The notes: generated by a model from the sequence alone, not told the origin. A stretch of DNA of 64,000 nt from Salibacter halophilus (GCF_008806325.1 NZ_WACR01000003.1:186001-250000); one strand, 5' to 3'; counted from the stretch's first letter, positions 10,676-19,682 are shown. Numbers and translations are program-made.

Positions 10676-11182
10676 ATGCTCACTCATACAGTAAATAACG
10701 GATTTGAATCTCCTTTAAAAAGTGTCAGTAAACTACTTGGAAGCTCCATTCAAAAGTTTCTAACACGAAGGCTCAAAGGATTGCAAAAAGATTTGAATGA
10801 AATTGAATTATCAATCACTGAGCAATTGGAAATAGTAAATCGTTATCAGGAGTACGATACAAATGATCTTTCTGAGTTTGAAAAATTGACCAATACTTAC
10901 GATGAAGTTTTTCAATTATTCAAATTACTAATCTCATTAATTGATGAAGCTAAATCAGATTTAACCGATAAAGATGATATTTATAGAGATCTAGTTCTTT
11001 TAGGAAATCAATTACACGATCTCAATAAAATCACAGAAAAGCTTCTAGGTAAGCTTTCTTCTATTCACGATAAGATTTTAGTGAAACAGTCAGAACTGTC
11101 ATCTTCTGATATTTTAAACGATATGTGGAAAGATGAAGGTGATCTTTGGGATAACTTTTATGAGGAAAGCAAAAAATCTTGA
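10676..11182 (+). CDS. Coiled-coil protein, probable partner (antitoxin?) of the PemK/MazF-like protein
   Basis: A 168-residue soluble, mostly helical acidic protein with heptad-like Leu/Ile spacing (about 28-60, 70-95 and 100-140) and a C-terminal tail rich in Trp, Asp and Glu (about 148-162: DMWKDEGDLWDNF). I recognise no family, and there is no AbrB, RHH or HTH fold that I can see. It ends within a few bases of the toxin-like gene start, the usual order and spacing for an antitoxin-toxin pair, and the acidic Trp-containing tail is what one expects of an antitoxin segment that lies over a MazF groove. That role is inference. At 168 residues it is about twice the size of a typical MazE. Base composition is visibly more AT-rich than gyrA, suggesting acquired DNA. 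Confidence 0.6.
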   Translation: MLTHTVNNGFESPLKSVSKLLGSSIQKFLTRRLKGLQKDLNEIELSITEQLEIVNRYQEYDTNDLSEFEKLTNTYDEVFQLFKLLISLIDEAKSDLTDKDDIYRDLVLLGNQLHDLNKITEKLLGKLSSIHDKILVKQSELSSSDILNDMWKDEGDLWDNFYEESKKS

Positions 11183-11187
11183 TTTCA

Positions 11188-11520
11188 ATGTTCAATCAAG
11201 GTGATATAATATGGATTGATTATCAGTATATTGGCGAGAAAGACTCAAAACCAAGGCCTTGTATAATCATTTCAAATCAAACAATAAACGATTTAGACAA
11301 TGACTATTTAATTTGCCCTATCACAACTACAAATAGATTGAATAAGTTTTCTGTCCCAATTGAAAATAAATTTCTTTCCCGATCTCTTCCAAAGTCGTGT
11401 GAAATTAGATGCAACAAAATTTTCACTTATCGTGAAGATAAGATCAAAGAAAAACATTGTGAAATCATTGATGAGGATTTCTTGAGAAATATATTGGATA
11501 AAGTCAAAAGTTGCTTTTAG
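11188..11520 (+). CDS. Type II toxin-antitoxin system PemK/MazF-family endoribonuclease toxin
   Basis: A 110-residue protein of the MazF/PemK/Kid fold, which cleaves mRNA at short specific sequences. Visible landmarks are the first beta strand GDIIWIDY, the loop-and-strand KPRPCIIIS carrying the Arg equivalent to the MazF catalytic Arg, the strand LICPITTT with the conserved Thr, and a C-terminal helix (EDFLRNILDKVKSCF) with the length typical of the family. The start was placed at ATG 11188; a TTG at 11179 would overlap the upstream stop. It should be neutralised by the preceding coiled-coil protein. No operator could be identified upstream. AT-rich composition points to horizontal origin. 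Confidence 0.8.
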   Translation: MFNQGDIIWIDYQYIGEKDSKPRPCIIISNQTINDLDNDYLICPITTTNRLNKFSVPIENKFLSRSLPKSCEIRCNKIFTYREDKIKEKHCEIIDEDFLRNILDKVKSCF

Positions 11521-11596
11521 TGTTATAAACTAAATCTAACACTCAAATAAGCCCACTCTAGCCAATTTTACGAATCAATAAGATTTTAATTCCCAT

Positions 11597-12265
11597 CTAA
11601 AGAATATAAGTAAAGTAAATCACGAATTCATATTTTCCGGAGCTCAACCGCTTGTTTTTGGGAAAGCCTTCGCCTTTGACAAAGGGAATAAACTCTACTC
11701 CTCCCATTCTTTCGCTACCACTCGCTTCTCGATCGTAAATGTATAGCTGATGTTTTTCACCGGGAGAACTGAAAACATGTTTAATGTTATCAAACCTGTA
11801 ATAATTTGATTGATGATCAGCATCTTCATATTCCTCTTTTGATGCCCATTCAATTTTTTCACCTTTAAAAAGCGCAGGGAAAATATCGGGTCCGTTGCCG
11901 TTCATATCCCAGCTATCGCCATTTGGTTTGAATGGTGGAAATTTCACGATTTCAATTCTGGAAACACCCACATATTGTGGCGTTTTTTCAGTGCTGCATA
12001 AAGGCCCTTCATATTCTGGCGGACAGTTACAGGAACCGTTGTAGCATGCCCCACCATTTTCACAAGGCGTGTCGGGATCACAGGCCATTTCATTTTGGCA
12101 ATTGACTCCGTAATAACCTGTAGGGCAATCACATTCACCTTCAATGCAAGATCCGCCATTTAAGCAATATCTGCTATCACAGGGATCGGGATCAGACTGG
12201 TGACACGAAATACTGATGAATAATAGTGAAGTTATAAGACTAAAGAAAAATAAAGTCTTTTTCAT
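11597..12265 (-). CDS. Lipoprotein with two EGF-like domains
   Basis: A 222-residue exported protein. The signal peptide ends in a lipobox-like SISC with Cys21 as the probable lipidation site. Two EGF-like modules follow, each with six cysteines: 29, 34, 40, 45, 47, 56 and 62, 68, 74, 79, 81, 90, with the diagnostic NGGSC...CDCPTGYYGVNC pattern. The remaining 130 residues form a beta-rich domain with no family I recognise, containing FPPFKPNGDSWDMNG and GERMGGVEFIPF-like stretches. EGF modules suggest extracellular adhesion or a carbohydrate/protein-binding role, but there is no direct evidence. It stands alone between the toxin gene (convergent) and a 900-bp repeat region. Confidence 0.7.
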   Translation of the reverse strand: MKKTLFFFSLITSLLFISISCHQSDPDPCDSRYCLNGGSCIEGECDCPTGYYGVNCQNEMACDPDTPCENGGACYNGSCNCPPEYEGPLCSTEKTPQYVGVSRIEIVKFPPFKPNGDSWDMNGNGPDIFPALFKGEKIEWASKEEYEDADHQSNYYRFDNIKHVFSSPGEKHQLYIYDREASGSERMGGVEFIPFVKGEGFPKNKRLSSGKYEFVIYFTYIL

Positions 12266-13161
12266 TATGCAGAGTTAGGTGTTGTACCAACAAAACTGCA
12301 TTAATTATTTGATTAGTGCAAGTGCTGTTTTATCAACGCTTTGCGTCTACTTTAACTGATGGGAATTCAATAATTCACGCGCTTTCCAGCGATCGTATCG
12401 CCTGTTTTTTATCCCACAAACCAGAGACGAGAACAAAATTCAATCTTTTCACCTTGATCTTTATTCGCTTTCACTTTAATTCTCATCGGTGCTCATGAGC
12501 TCGCTTTAAAAAGCTCGGTTACGTTTTTGGATCAAACCAAAAAACAAGAATAAACGAATGAAAAGAGGATAGTTTTATTTTATCCTTTGTTCCCGTTGTT
12601 TTAAGCGAGATTTCGAATAAACTCTCAACTTGACACAAAAAGACAATCTATTTCATTCATTGATTGTAATTGATAATCTTTTTTCTTGATAAAAAAGATA
12701 GAAAAAATCAAGTCTCATCAGAGGCGATTTTTCTCCAATTCGTTGCAAAAACCGCAGTCGGATTGTGTGCTCCGCGCTTTGTCTTTTTCGTAGTTTGAAA
12801 CCCCGCAGCAAGTGCGTGGATCTATGACTTTCTAAGCCTCTGCCCCTTCGGCCATAGGCAAGAAACTCAAAGACGCGACTACGCACATCCGCTGCATATC
12901 GCTGACTGATGAGACGCGAACTACGAATTGATATTCAGGTTAATTGTTCAGTTAAGGATCGCTTGTTTTGCATCCCTTAAACCAGAGACGAGAACAAAAT
13001 TCAATCTTTTCAACTTGATCTTTCTGTTTTTGGATCAAGCCAAAAAACAAGAATAAACGAATGATAGTGGGAATCTTTTTTAACCCACTAATGACCTGCA
13101 AGTTTATTAGCCTGGCTTTAATAAAAGCATGGTTTTGTAAAGACGACACGACAGGAGCCAA
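12266..13161. repeat. 900-bp gene-free region: dispersed repeat copy A plus two flanking repeat modules
   Basis: No credible gene. A copy of the window's main dispersed element lies at about 12585-12965. Its inner inverted ends are GTCTCATCAG at 12712-12721 and CTGATGAGAC at 12906-12915, enclosing conserved blocks (left GCAGTCGGATTGTGTGCTCC, right GCACATCCGCTGCATATCGC) and a variable core. A second module beginning CAGAGACGAGAACAAAATTC occurs at 12422 and again at 12983, each followed by CTTGATC and an inverted or near-inverted GATCAA partner. Short reading frames here (for example minus strand 12653-12886) are translations of the repeat itself. Confidence 0.75.
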
Positions 13162-13836
13162 TCAATAATACTTCCCTACTCTGGTTACAAATTGACCACC
13201 CTCAATGAGCATGACATTCTCAGCCGTGTCGTAGAGTTGGATGTTAGAGAAATCACCGGCCGCTTTGTACCTTGAAAAGCCATCGTAGTTTTCAATTAGA
13301 TCGGTAATAGTAAGAGAGCCGGATTGTGTATCAGGAATAGTGTCTTCGCGAAGTGTGCTCCACACCTTGTAGTTTTCATCGATGTACGTCACCATGAAGC
13401 CACTTGTACCATTGTTGATATTCCCCACATCGTATTGCTTGAGGTCAATGAGTCCGTCTCTTCTAGTATTTAAAGTATCCACAATACAACCGTAAAGCTG
13501 GAAATCGATAACGCGCGGTGAAGCAGAGTCGTTGTGCGGACCAAAATTAAAGCCCTGCATCCTGGAGTCGTACGTGAAACCATTAGTATCGGTAAAGCAC
13601 AGACCACCGTAAAAACTGCTTACCCCGTTCCCTATTTCACTACCTATCAGATCGCGGTAGATCAGTGAATCGGGACCGATTTTAGCTGTGAGTTTTAAAT
13701 CGTGGTTCAGAGCCGGCAACGTAGTATCCGGTTCCTGTTCAGGATATTCTGATAATTCCACGCGATCGTCACAGCTCGAAAACAAACCGATTGATACAAT
13801 AGTACCTAATGTTAGTATGAAAGTAAGGGTTTTCAT
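13162..13836 (-). CDS. Lipoprotein, third member of a tandem paralogous family
   Basis: A 224-residue protein with a signal peptide and lipobox ending at Cys22 (GLFSSC), so it is an outer-membrane or periplasmic lipoprotein. No known domain. It aligns by eye with the two upstream proteins: a Cys in the middle (LYGCIVDTLN), a segment of the form G-x-x-V-x-Y-x-DENY-x-x-W-S, then the pattern G-D-F-S-x-x-x-LYD and a final GGQFVTRVGKYY. It is the last gene of a three-gene operon; its ATG overlaps the upstream stop by 4 bp. Function unknown. Confidence 0.7.
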   Translation of the reverse strand: MKTLTFILTLGTIVSIGLFSSCDDRVELSEYPEQEPDTTLPALNHDLKLTAKIGPDSLIYRDLIGSEIGNGVSSFYGGLCFTDTNGFTYDSRMQGFNFGPHNDSASPRVIDFQLYGCIVDTLNTRRDGLIDLKQYDVGNINNGTSGFMVTYIDENYKVWSTLREDTIPDTQSGSLTITDLIENYDGFSRYKAAGDFSNIQLYDTAENVMLIEGGQFVTRVGKYY

Positions 13837-14501
13837 AGTCCTCCAATATACATTTTATAACGTCCTTTAGTGATGGTCATTGAATTTCCACCTCTGTACA
13901 AACGACAAGAAAATTCACCAAACATGATATAGTTCCCAAACCGTTCGTCACCTTCAGGACTATCGATAATTGCAGACAACATAAAATCAGAATAAGAACC
14001 GCTGTTAGGTCCGCTCGAAGTCGTCCACAAGTTTCCTTCATTATCGTAGTAGCGAATTCTAATTCCGCCAGTTTTGTTGTTGTCTGTCACGTAGTCGTAA
14101 TTTCCGGGATCAAACATCATCTCCTTGATCTCCTCCTCTGTTGAACCTTGCGGAATACAATTGATGAAATCGATATAAAAAGCCCTGTTTCGAGTTGAGG
14201 GATCGTGGAAAACACCGGTTTCAACCTGGATAAAACTCGCGAGCGAATCCTGTAAATTAAATGTATCGCAATATCCGTTTCGGTATGCTCTGGACTCGCT
14301 AATTACCGTATAACCGTGCTCGTAGAATTTAGTCGTGTCATCTAAGTTGAAGCGCAGGAACAAATCTTTTGGTATAAAGATGTTGTTGGTATCACCCGAA
14401 AGCGAGTTGCGCTTTGGTGGCACATCATCATCAGAATTACAACCTACTAAACCGAAACAGAGCGAAACGGCAAAAAATAATGTGAAGTATAAATTTCGCA
14501 T
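13833..14501 (-). CDS. Lipoprotein, second member of the tandem paralogous family
   Basis: A 222-residue protein with a lipobox ending FGLVGC (Cys21) followed by NSDDDVPP, a typical acidic post-lipobox linker. Shared family landmarks are FINCIPQGSTEEE, then RIRYYDNEGNLWTTSSG, then FSCRLYRGG and a C-terminal KGRYKMYI. The predicted fold is beta-rich. It lies between its two paralogues, with a 4-bp overlap downstream and a 6-bp gap upstream, so all three are translated from one message. No enzymatic residues or known domain were recognised. Confidence 0.7.
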   Translation of the reverse strand: MRNLYFTLFFAVSLCFGLVGCNSDDDVPPKRNSLSGDTNNIFIPKDLFLRFNLDDTTKFYEHGYTVISESRAYRNGYCDTFNLQDSLASFIQVETGVFHDPSTRNRAFYIDFINCIPQGSTEEEIKEMMFDPGNYDYVTDNNKTGGIRIRYYDNEGNLWTTSSGPNSGSYSDFMLSAIIDSPEGDERFGNYIMFGEFSCRLYRGGNSMTITKGRYKMYIGGL

Positions 14502-14507
14502 AGCGTA

Positions 14508-15155
14508 TTAAAATCCGTTGAGTGGCAATCTGAACTCTCCTCTTTCAACCGGAATAGATTGCGTACCATTATAAAGACGTAAATCCATTACTCCGGTTAC
14601 GTAAATATCACCCAGAGAAGTTGTATCGGGAGCCATATCGAGAATTTGGAACCTGAAATTTGAAGAAGCTCCTGTTCCGGGACGACTGCTCCAGGTAGTT
14701 CCCTGTTCATCGACCCACTCTACCTTCACTCCTTCTCTAAAGTTTGTGAGATCATGGCTTCCAAAAGGATAAGCGCCCAAATAAATGGAGCTGCGATTTG
14801 TGATAGAATCTGCAGAATCTGGAATGCAGGACAAAAACTTGAGTGTTAATGAATTATTCATCGCTGAACCAAGAGTTGTATTGAATCCCATGAAATTGTT
14901 TGAGGTGTCACACAATCCGTACTTTATTGAATCAAACAATACACCGTAATTATTGATGGCGTATTGAATGGTGTACATCTGCGAATCGATTTTACCTTGG
15001 AAATAAAAGTTGCTGACGATGGGTACAGAATCTCCTTTTTTCCAGTTTTCATCGAGGGGTTGATCTTTTGGAATACTTTGATTCAAAGTATCTTGTTCAC
15101 AGGCTACCCACAAGAAGGGAATTGCTAGAGCAATGAATAACCAGGCTTTTCTCAT
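14508..15155 (-). CDS. Lipoprotein, first member of the tandem paralogous family
   Basis: A 215-residue lipoprotein. The start was set at ATG 15155 (MRKAWLFIALAIPFLWVAC) because this puts a clean signal peptide and lipobox (WVAC) at the N-terminus; a longer frame to 15260 has no signal-like start. Shared landmarks with the two downstream proteins are FLSCIPDSADS, VKVEWVDEQGTTWSSRPG, MDLRLYNGTQ and a final RGEFRLPL. It is first in the operon and is divergent from the glycosyltransferase gene at 15287. The function is not recognisable; paralogous lipoprotein clusters of this type often vary between strains. Confidence 0.7.
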   Translation of the reverse strand: MRKAWLFIALAIPFLWVACEQDTLNQSIPKDQPLDENWKKGDSVPIVSNFYFQGKIDSQMYTIQYAINNYGVLFDSIKYGLCDTSNNFMGFNTTLGSAMNNSLTLKFLSCIPDSADSITNRSSIYLGAYPFGSHDLTNFREGVKVEWVDEQGTTWSSRPGTGASSNFRFQILDMAPDTTSLGDIYVTGVMDLRLYNGTQSIPVERGEFRLPLNGF

Positions 15156-15286
15156 GATTAAGTTTTTTGTCAAGTCCCAAATATAGCAATTTATCGCGTT
15201 CCCGAATGAATTGCGGTTCTGACCAAAATAATTGACTTCATTTTTTCCGTTAATATTCAACGGTTTTTCACTTAATTTGTCCTGCT

Positions 15287-16843
15287 ATGAAAGAAAAAAC
15301 ACAAAACAACCAGCTCCTCTACCCTGTATTTTTAGTCGCCTTTTTGATCATCTATTTATACGTTTTTGATTCTAAACTCGATCTCAATGGCGATAATGCT
15401 TCTTATTTTATTTTGGGTAAAGCGTTAGCTGACGGACTCGGTTACGTATCTCCCGTTCATCCTGATATGCCGCCTCACAGCCACTTCCCAATTGGATACC
15501 CTTTGCTCATTGCAGGGTTGATGAAAATGGGAATCAAGAGTTTTGTGGGAATCAAAATATTCAACGGTATTTTATTGTTTGCTACCGGCATCATGTCGTT
15601 TCAGTTGTACAGGAAGCTGGTTTCAAGCAACAACCTGGCTTTCATAGGTTCGCTCGCTATATTTTTCAATCCTGTGCTCATGCGCCAGGCCACGATTATT
15701 ATGAGTGAAATTCCGTTTTTGTTTTTCACAACCTTAGGGCTTTTCAGCTACGTGAAATTTATCCACAGCGAAACTGAACCGTGGTACAAGCGCTGGAGTT
15801 TTTACGTGATGCTCTTTAGTTTGATCTACGGCTTTTATCTGAAAACACTGGGTTTTGTCACGATCGGAGCCGTGGGTGTTTCGATGCTCGTGCGCAAGAA
15901 CTGGCCACAGACTATAACTGCCGGGTTGGTTTTCCTTGGCGGTGTAGGGCCCAGTTTTTTCAAATCCACTGGCGGAAGCAATTATGTGGGACAATTACTC
16001 GCTGTGAATCCGTACGACAAATCGCTGGGTACAGTGGGCTTTTCAGATCTCGTTGACCGGGCCGTTGAAAACATCACGAAATACGGCACCAACATCATTC
16101 CCTCTACTGTTGTGCCGTTTGTACAGGAATCGATCAAGGAAAACACATTTTTGGGCGGAGTTGTCGGTTTGATAATCCTGGCTCTGATCGTGATAGCAAT
16201 ACGAGCAATCAAAGAAAAGTGGCTCATGACAGCCTTTTTCCTCTTTACTGCATTCGTGCTCGTTTTTTGGCCACAAGTTTGGTCTAGCAGTCGCTTTATG
16301 ATTCACCTGGTTCCGCTGTTCATGTTCATGACCTTTTTTGGGTTGTTTATAGCAGTGAACAAACTATCTCAAAAGTATATCAAGAAAGAATGGGGAATTG
16401 CGGCAGTCGTGATTGTTGTGTTACTTGGATTGCCCGGAATGCAGTTTCAAAATTTACGAGCCGAGAGCGATTATCCGCCCCAGTTCAAGCAGTATTTCCG
16501 CGTTGCAGAATGGTGTAAACAAAACACTCCACAGGACGCGCTCATCATTGCTCGCAAACCCAATATGTTCTATCTCTTTGCCGATCGGCACGTGCTTAAA
16601 TACAAGTTCACACGTGACGATATAGCGTTATTGGATGACTTTGTCGAAAACGGTGCCGATTATGTGGTTTTGGAATCGCTCGGTTACGGGTCAACGTACC
16701 AGTATCTACTTCCGGCTATCAAAAAGCACAGCTACGCATTCCCACGGGTTTTAAACTATCAGAACCCTCCTACTATGCTCTTTCAGTTCAATGCTCAGGC
16801 GTACATACAAAACAGGAATAGTGGCAGTACTCAAAATCAATAA
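15287..16843 (+). CDS. GT-C fold glycosyltransferase, ArnT/PMT-like (family 39-type)
   Basis: A 518-residue integral membrane protein with about ten or more hydrophobic helices, beginning at about residues 12-27 and spread to residue 400, followed by a soluble C-terminal domain. The first periplasmic loop has the family signature of an acidic residue after helix 1 (LDLNGDNASYFILGKAL) and then SHFPIGYPLL. Members move a sugar from a polyprenyl-phosphate carrier to a lipid or protein on the outer face of the inner membrane. The acceptor is unknown; no lipid A or O-antigen genes adjoin. It is a single-gene unit with a terminator downstream. Confidence 0.75.
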   Translation: MKEKTQNNQLLYPVFLVAFLIIYLYVFDSKLDLNGDNASYFILGKALADGLGYVSPVHPDMPPHSHFPIGYPLLIAGLMKMGIKSFVGIKIFNGILLFATGIMSFQLYRKLVSSNNLAFIGSLAIFFNPVLMRQATIIMSEIPFLFFTTLGLFSYVKFIHSETEPWYKRWSFYVMLFSLIYGFYLKTLGFVTIGAVGVSMLVRKNWPQTITAGLVFLGGVGPSFFKSTGGSNYVGQLLAVNPYDKSLGTVGFSDLVDRAVENITKYGTNIIPSTVVPFVQESIKENTFLGGVVGLIILALIVIAIRAIKEKWLMTAFFLFTAFVLVFWPQVWSSSRFMIHLVPLFMFMTFFGLFIAVNKLSQKYIKKEWGIAAVVIVVLLGLPGMQFQNLRAESDYPPQFKQYFRVAEWCKQNTPQDALIIARKPNMFYLFADRHVLKYKFTRDDIALLDDFVENGADYVVLESLGYGSTYQYLLPAIKKHSYAFPRVLNYQNPPTMLFQFNAQAYIQNRNSGSTQNQ

Positions 16844-16856
16844 TCAGTCAACAAAA

Positions 16857-16885
16857 AACCCTGACGCACTTTCGTGGTCAGGGTT
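16857..16885. terminator. Bidirectional terminator between the glycosyltransferase gene and icd
   Basis: A 9-bp stem AACCCTGAC/GTCAGGGTT with a small inner CAC/GTG stem. A-rich sequence lies on the left, between two convergent genes. Confidence 0.7.
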
Positions 16886-16913
16886 CTGACTGTAATTCAA
16901 TATTACTTTTCTC

Positions 16914-18137
16914 TTACATGTGTTTGATGATGTGATCGCCAAACTCAGAACACTTCACAAGTGTTGCATCATCCATTTGACGTTCAAAATCGTAAGTCAC
17001 GGTCTTGGCAGCAATCGCACCTTCAAGTCCGCGTACGATAGCATCAGCAGCTTCTTTCCAGCCGATGTGCTCAAACATCATCGCGCCTGAAAGAATCTCA
17101 GATCCCGGATTCACTTTATCCATTCCGGCATATTTAGGTGCTGTACCATGCGTAGCTTCAAAAAGCGCCAGGCCGCTGTCATAATTGATGTTTGCCCCCG
17201 GTGCAATTCCGATACCGCCTACCATTGCAGCCAGTGCATCAGATACATAATCACCGTTGAGATTCATCGTTGCCACAACATCGTATTCTGTAGGGCGCAA
17301 CAAAATCTGCTGAAGGAATGCATCAGCAATCACATCTTTCACGATGATCTTGTGGCCGTCCTTCTCAATCGTTTGCCATGGTCCTCCATCGAGATCTTTA
17401 GCTCCGTATTGATCTTTGGCAACCTCGTATCCCCAGTCGCGGAAAGCACCTTCAGTAAATTTCATGATGTTTCCCTTGTGAACGAGTGTTACACTTTCGC
17501 GCTTGTGTTCAAAAGCATAGTCTATAGCACCGCGCACGAGTCGCTCCGTTCCTTCTTCACTGACCGGCTTTATTCCTAGTCCGCTCGTTTCAGGAAAACG
17601 AATTTGCTCGTAACGATCAGGGAAATTCTCTTTCAATAGAGACTGGAACTTCTTATTCTCTTCAGATTTTGCCTCGAATTCAATACCGGCATAAATATCT
17701 TCAGTATTCTCTCTAAAAATAACCATATCAACTTCGTTGGGCGCTTTAACAGGTGAAGGAACACCATTGTACCAACGAACGGGACGCAAACACGTGTAAA
17801 GATCTAATTCCTGGCGCAGCGAAACATTCAATGAACGAATTCCGCCACCTACCGGAGTAGTAAGCGGGCCTTTAATCGCAACTAAATACTCGCGAATTGC
17901 AGCAAAAGTCGCTTCAGGTAGCCACTCTCCTGTTTTGTTGTAAGATTTCTCACCTGCGAAAATCTCTTTCCACTCTACTTTTCTCTCGCCATTGTAAGCT
18001 TTTTCTACTGCAGCGTCAAACACTTTTTTAGCTGCTGCCCAAATATCAGGGCCTATTCCATCTCCTTCAATGAAAGGGATTACAGGGTTATTAGGTACGT
18101 TTAACTTTCCGTTGTTTTGCGTTATTTTTTCTGACAT
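16914..18137 (-). CDS. icd: NADP-dependent isocitrate dehydrogenase
   Basis: A 407-residue enzyme of the E. coli Icd type that oxidises isocitrate to 2-oxoglutarate and CO2 with NADP+ in the TCA cycle. Landmarks: the GDGIGPDIW segment near residue 25-33; the substrate loop [22 protein letters not shown] containing the Ser that AceK phosphorylates in enterics; the [10 protein letters not shown] motif; and the C-terminal [11 protein letters not shown]. Length matches the homodimeric bacterial family. No isocitrate lyase or AceK gene is near. An exact TAnnTTTG box (TACTTTTG) lies 27 bp upstream of the ATG on the minus strand. Confidence 0.96.
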   Translation of the reverse strand: MSEKITQNNGKLNVPNNPVIPFIEGDGIGPDIWAAAKKVFDAAVEKAYNGERKVEWKEIFAGEKSYNKTGEWLPEATFAAIREYLVAIKGPLTTPVGGGIRSLNVSLRQELDLYTCLRPVRWYNGVPSPVKAPNEVDMVIFRENTEDIYAGIEFEAKSEENKKFQSLLKENFPDRYEQIRFPETSGLGIKPVSEEGTERLVRGAIDYAFEHKRESVTLVHKGNIMKFTEGAFRDWGYEVAKDQYGAKDLDGGPWQTIEKDGHKIIVKDVIADAFLQQILLRPTEYDVVATMNLNGDYVSDALAAMVGGIGIAPGANINYDSGLALFEATHGTAPKYAGMDKVNPGSEILSGAMMFEHIGWKEAADAIVRGLEGAIAAKTVTYDFERQMDDATLVKCSEFGDHIIKHM

Positions 18138-18163
18138 TTATACTTTGAATTTTTAGATAAATA

Positions 18164-18171
18164 CAAAAGTA
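18164..18171 (-). promoter_or_regulatory. Probable -7 promoter box of icd
   Basis: On the minus strand the sequence is TACTTTTG, an exact match to the Bacteroidota -7 consensus TAnnTTTG, 27 bp upstream of the icd ATG. A TTTG about 24 bp further upstream is spaced longer than usual, so the -33 element is uncertain. Confidence 0.5.
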
Positions 18172-18285
18172 ACCAAATAAAATATCTACACCTGACAAAA
18201 GCGATTTAATGATAAATTCATAACAAGATGGCATTCTCTTTGCTAACAGAACGTTTTCTTTGTAGTCGAATTAAATAGAATTGAG

Positions 18286-19611
18286 ATGAATATTTACCTA
18301 AATAAACTACTGGTAATCTTACTTTTATCAGTTTCAACATTAAGCTTTAGTCAAAGTGCTTTAAAAAACGGACCCATGGTTGGTTATTCGGCAATGCGCG
18401 AAACAGCTGTTTGGGTTCAAACTGATGGCGAAGCTACTGTAAGCCTGATCTATTACACAATTCCAACGGGCAATAATGCTGTGAAAAAGTTTCGGTCAGA
18501 GCCGGTTCAAACTTCCGTTGAATCAGCGTACACAGCAACTCTCGTAGCAGACAGCCTGGAACCGGGCCGCACATATACTTACCAGGTTGAAGTGAACGGA
18601 GAAATTCTCGAATTTGACTACCCAACAACTTTCAGGTCTCAGGAACTCTGGCAACACCGCACCGAGCCGCCTAACTGGACAATGGCGATGGGGAGCTGTG
18701 CGTATATTAACGAGAAAAAATACGATCGCCCCGGAAAACCATACGGAGGTGATTACCAAATTTTCGAATCCATCTTTGAGCAATCACCAGATATGATGCT
18801 TTGGCTGGGCGATAACGCATACCTGCGAGAAGTCGATTGGGACAGCAAGAGCGGAATCCAACATCGTTTTACGCACAGCAGAGATGTGGACGAGATGCGT
18901 CCCCTACTCGGATCGGCAAACAACTACGCCATTTGGGACGATCACGATTACGGTCCCAACGATGCCGATAGAAGTTATGTCCACAAAGAAATGGCGCTCG
19001 ATTTGTTCAGAGACTTTTGGGCAAATCCATCTTACGGTTTTTACGATGAAGAGTGTGCTGCCACAATGTTCACGTACAATGATGCAGCGTTCTTCATGCT
19101 CGACAACCGCTGGTTCAGATCACCAAATAACCGCAAAACCGGTGATCGCGTTTACCTCGGTGAAAAACAAATTCAGTGGCTTATCGATGCGCTGGTGACG
19201 AGTAAAGCAACTTTCAAATTTGTGGCTATTGGCGGACAGGTATTAAATACAGTAGCCAAATACGAAAACTACGCTACTTATCCTGAAGAACGCAAGATGC
19301 TGATCGATGCTATTTTTGATGAGGGTATCAGAAACGTGGTTTTCCTCACGGGTGACCGCCACAAAACGGAGCTGAGCAAGCTGGAACGTGGCGATAATCA
19401 AATCTACGACTTAACAGTATCTCCTCTCACATCAACAGCTTACAACTCAGTTGACGAGAAAAACGAAAACCGTGTGGAAGGTACACATTACGGCAAACGC
19501 AACTTCGGGATCATGAAGTTGAGCGGTCCGTACAAAGAACGCAAAGCAACGATCGAAATCCGCGATACTGAAGGCGAGCTCATTTGGACACGCGACATTG
19601 AAAGGTGGTAA
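18286..19611 (+). CDS. Alkaline phosphatase D (PhoD)-family metallophosphatase
   Basis: A 441-residue exported phosphodiesterase/phosphomonoesterase. A signal peptide ends near residue 23 (TLSFSQ). A fibronectin-like PhoD N-terminal domain follows, then the metal-dependent core. Visible metal-ligand motifs are MGSCAYIN (with the Cys ligand typical of PhoD), MLWLGDNAYLREVDW, IWDDHDYGPNDAD and FLTGDRHKTELS. Members hydrolyse phosphate esters and often teichoic or nucleic acid phosphodiesters using Fe/Ca. It has its own promoter region, divergent from icd, and is followed by the hairpin made of two GGTCAGA-type words. Confidence 0.88.
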   Translation: MNIYLNKLLVILLLSVSTLSFSQSALKNGPMVGYSAMRETAVWVQTDGEATVSLIYYTIPTGNNAVKKFRSEPVQTSVESAYTATLVADSLEPGRTYTYQVEVNGEILEFDYPTTFRSQELWQHRTEPPNWTMAMGSCAYINEKKYDRPGKPYGGDYQIFESIFEQSPDMMLWLGDNAYLREVDWDSKSGIQHRFTHSRDVDEMRPLLGSANNYAIWDDHDYGPNDADRSYVHKEMALDLFRDFWANPSYGFYDEECAATMFTYNDAAFFMLDNRWFRSPNNRKTGDRVYLGEKQIQWLIDALVTSKATFKFVAIGGQVLNTVAKYENYATYPEERKMLIDAIFDEGIRNVVFLTGDRHKTELSKLERGDNQIYDLTVSPLTSTAYNSVDEKNENRVEGTHYGKRNFGIMKLSGPYKERKATIEIRDTEGELIWTRDIERW

Positions 19612-19626
19612 AAACTGCGAGGTTAC

Positions 19627-19653
19627 GGTCAGAGCCGGATTCCGGTTCTGACC
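19627..19653. repeat. Inverted pair of the GGTCAGADCC word forming a hairpin
   Basis: GGTCAGAGCC at 19627-19636 and its inverted form GGTTCTGACC at 19644-19653 face each other across 7 bases. They can pair as a stem of about 12 bp with one mismatch, continuing through CGGA/TCCG. It lies 16 bp after the phoD stop and before the prfC promoter box. A U-tract is lacking directly after it, so terminator function is possible but unproven. Confidence 0.6.
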
Positions 19654-19682
19654 TAAATGCGCTGTGATTCCTCATTTTTCAG

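Noticed and set aside
10676-11182. HigA/MazE-type antitoxin assignment
   Set aside because: No helix-turn-helix or AbrB swapped-hairpin features; only position and composition support an antitoxin role.
12653-12886. 77-codon minus-strand frame in repeat copy A
   Set aside because: It is entirely within the repeat element and is broken in the other copies, so it is not a gene.
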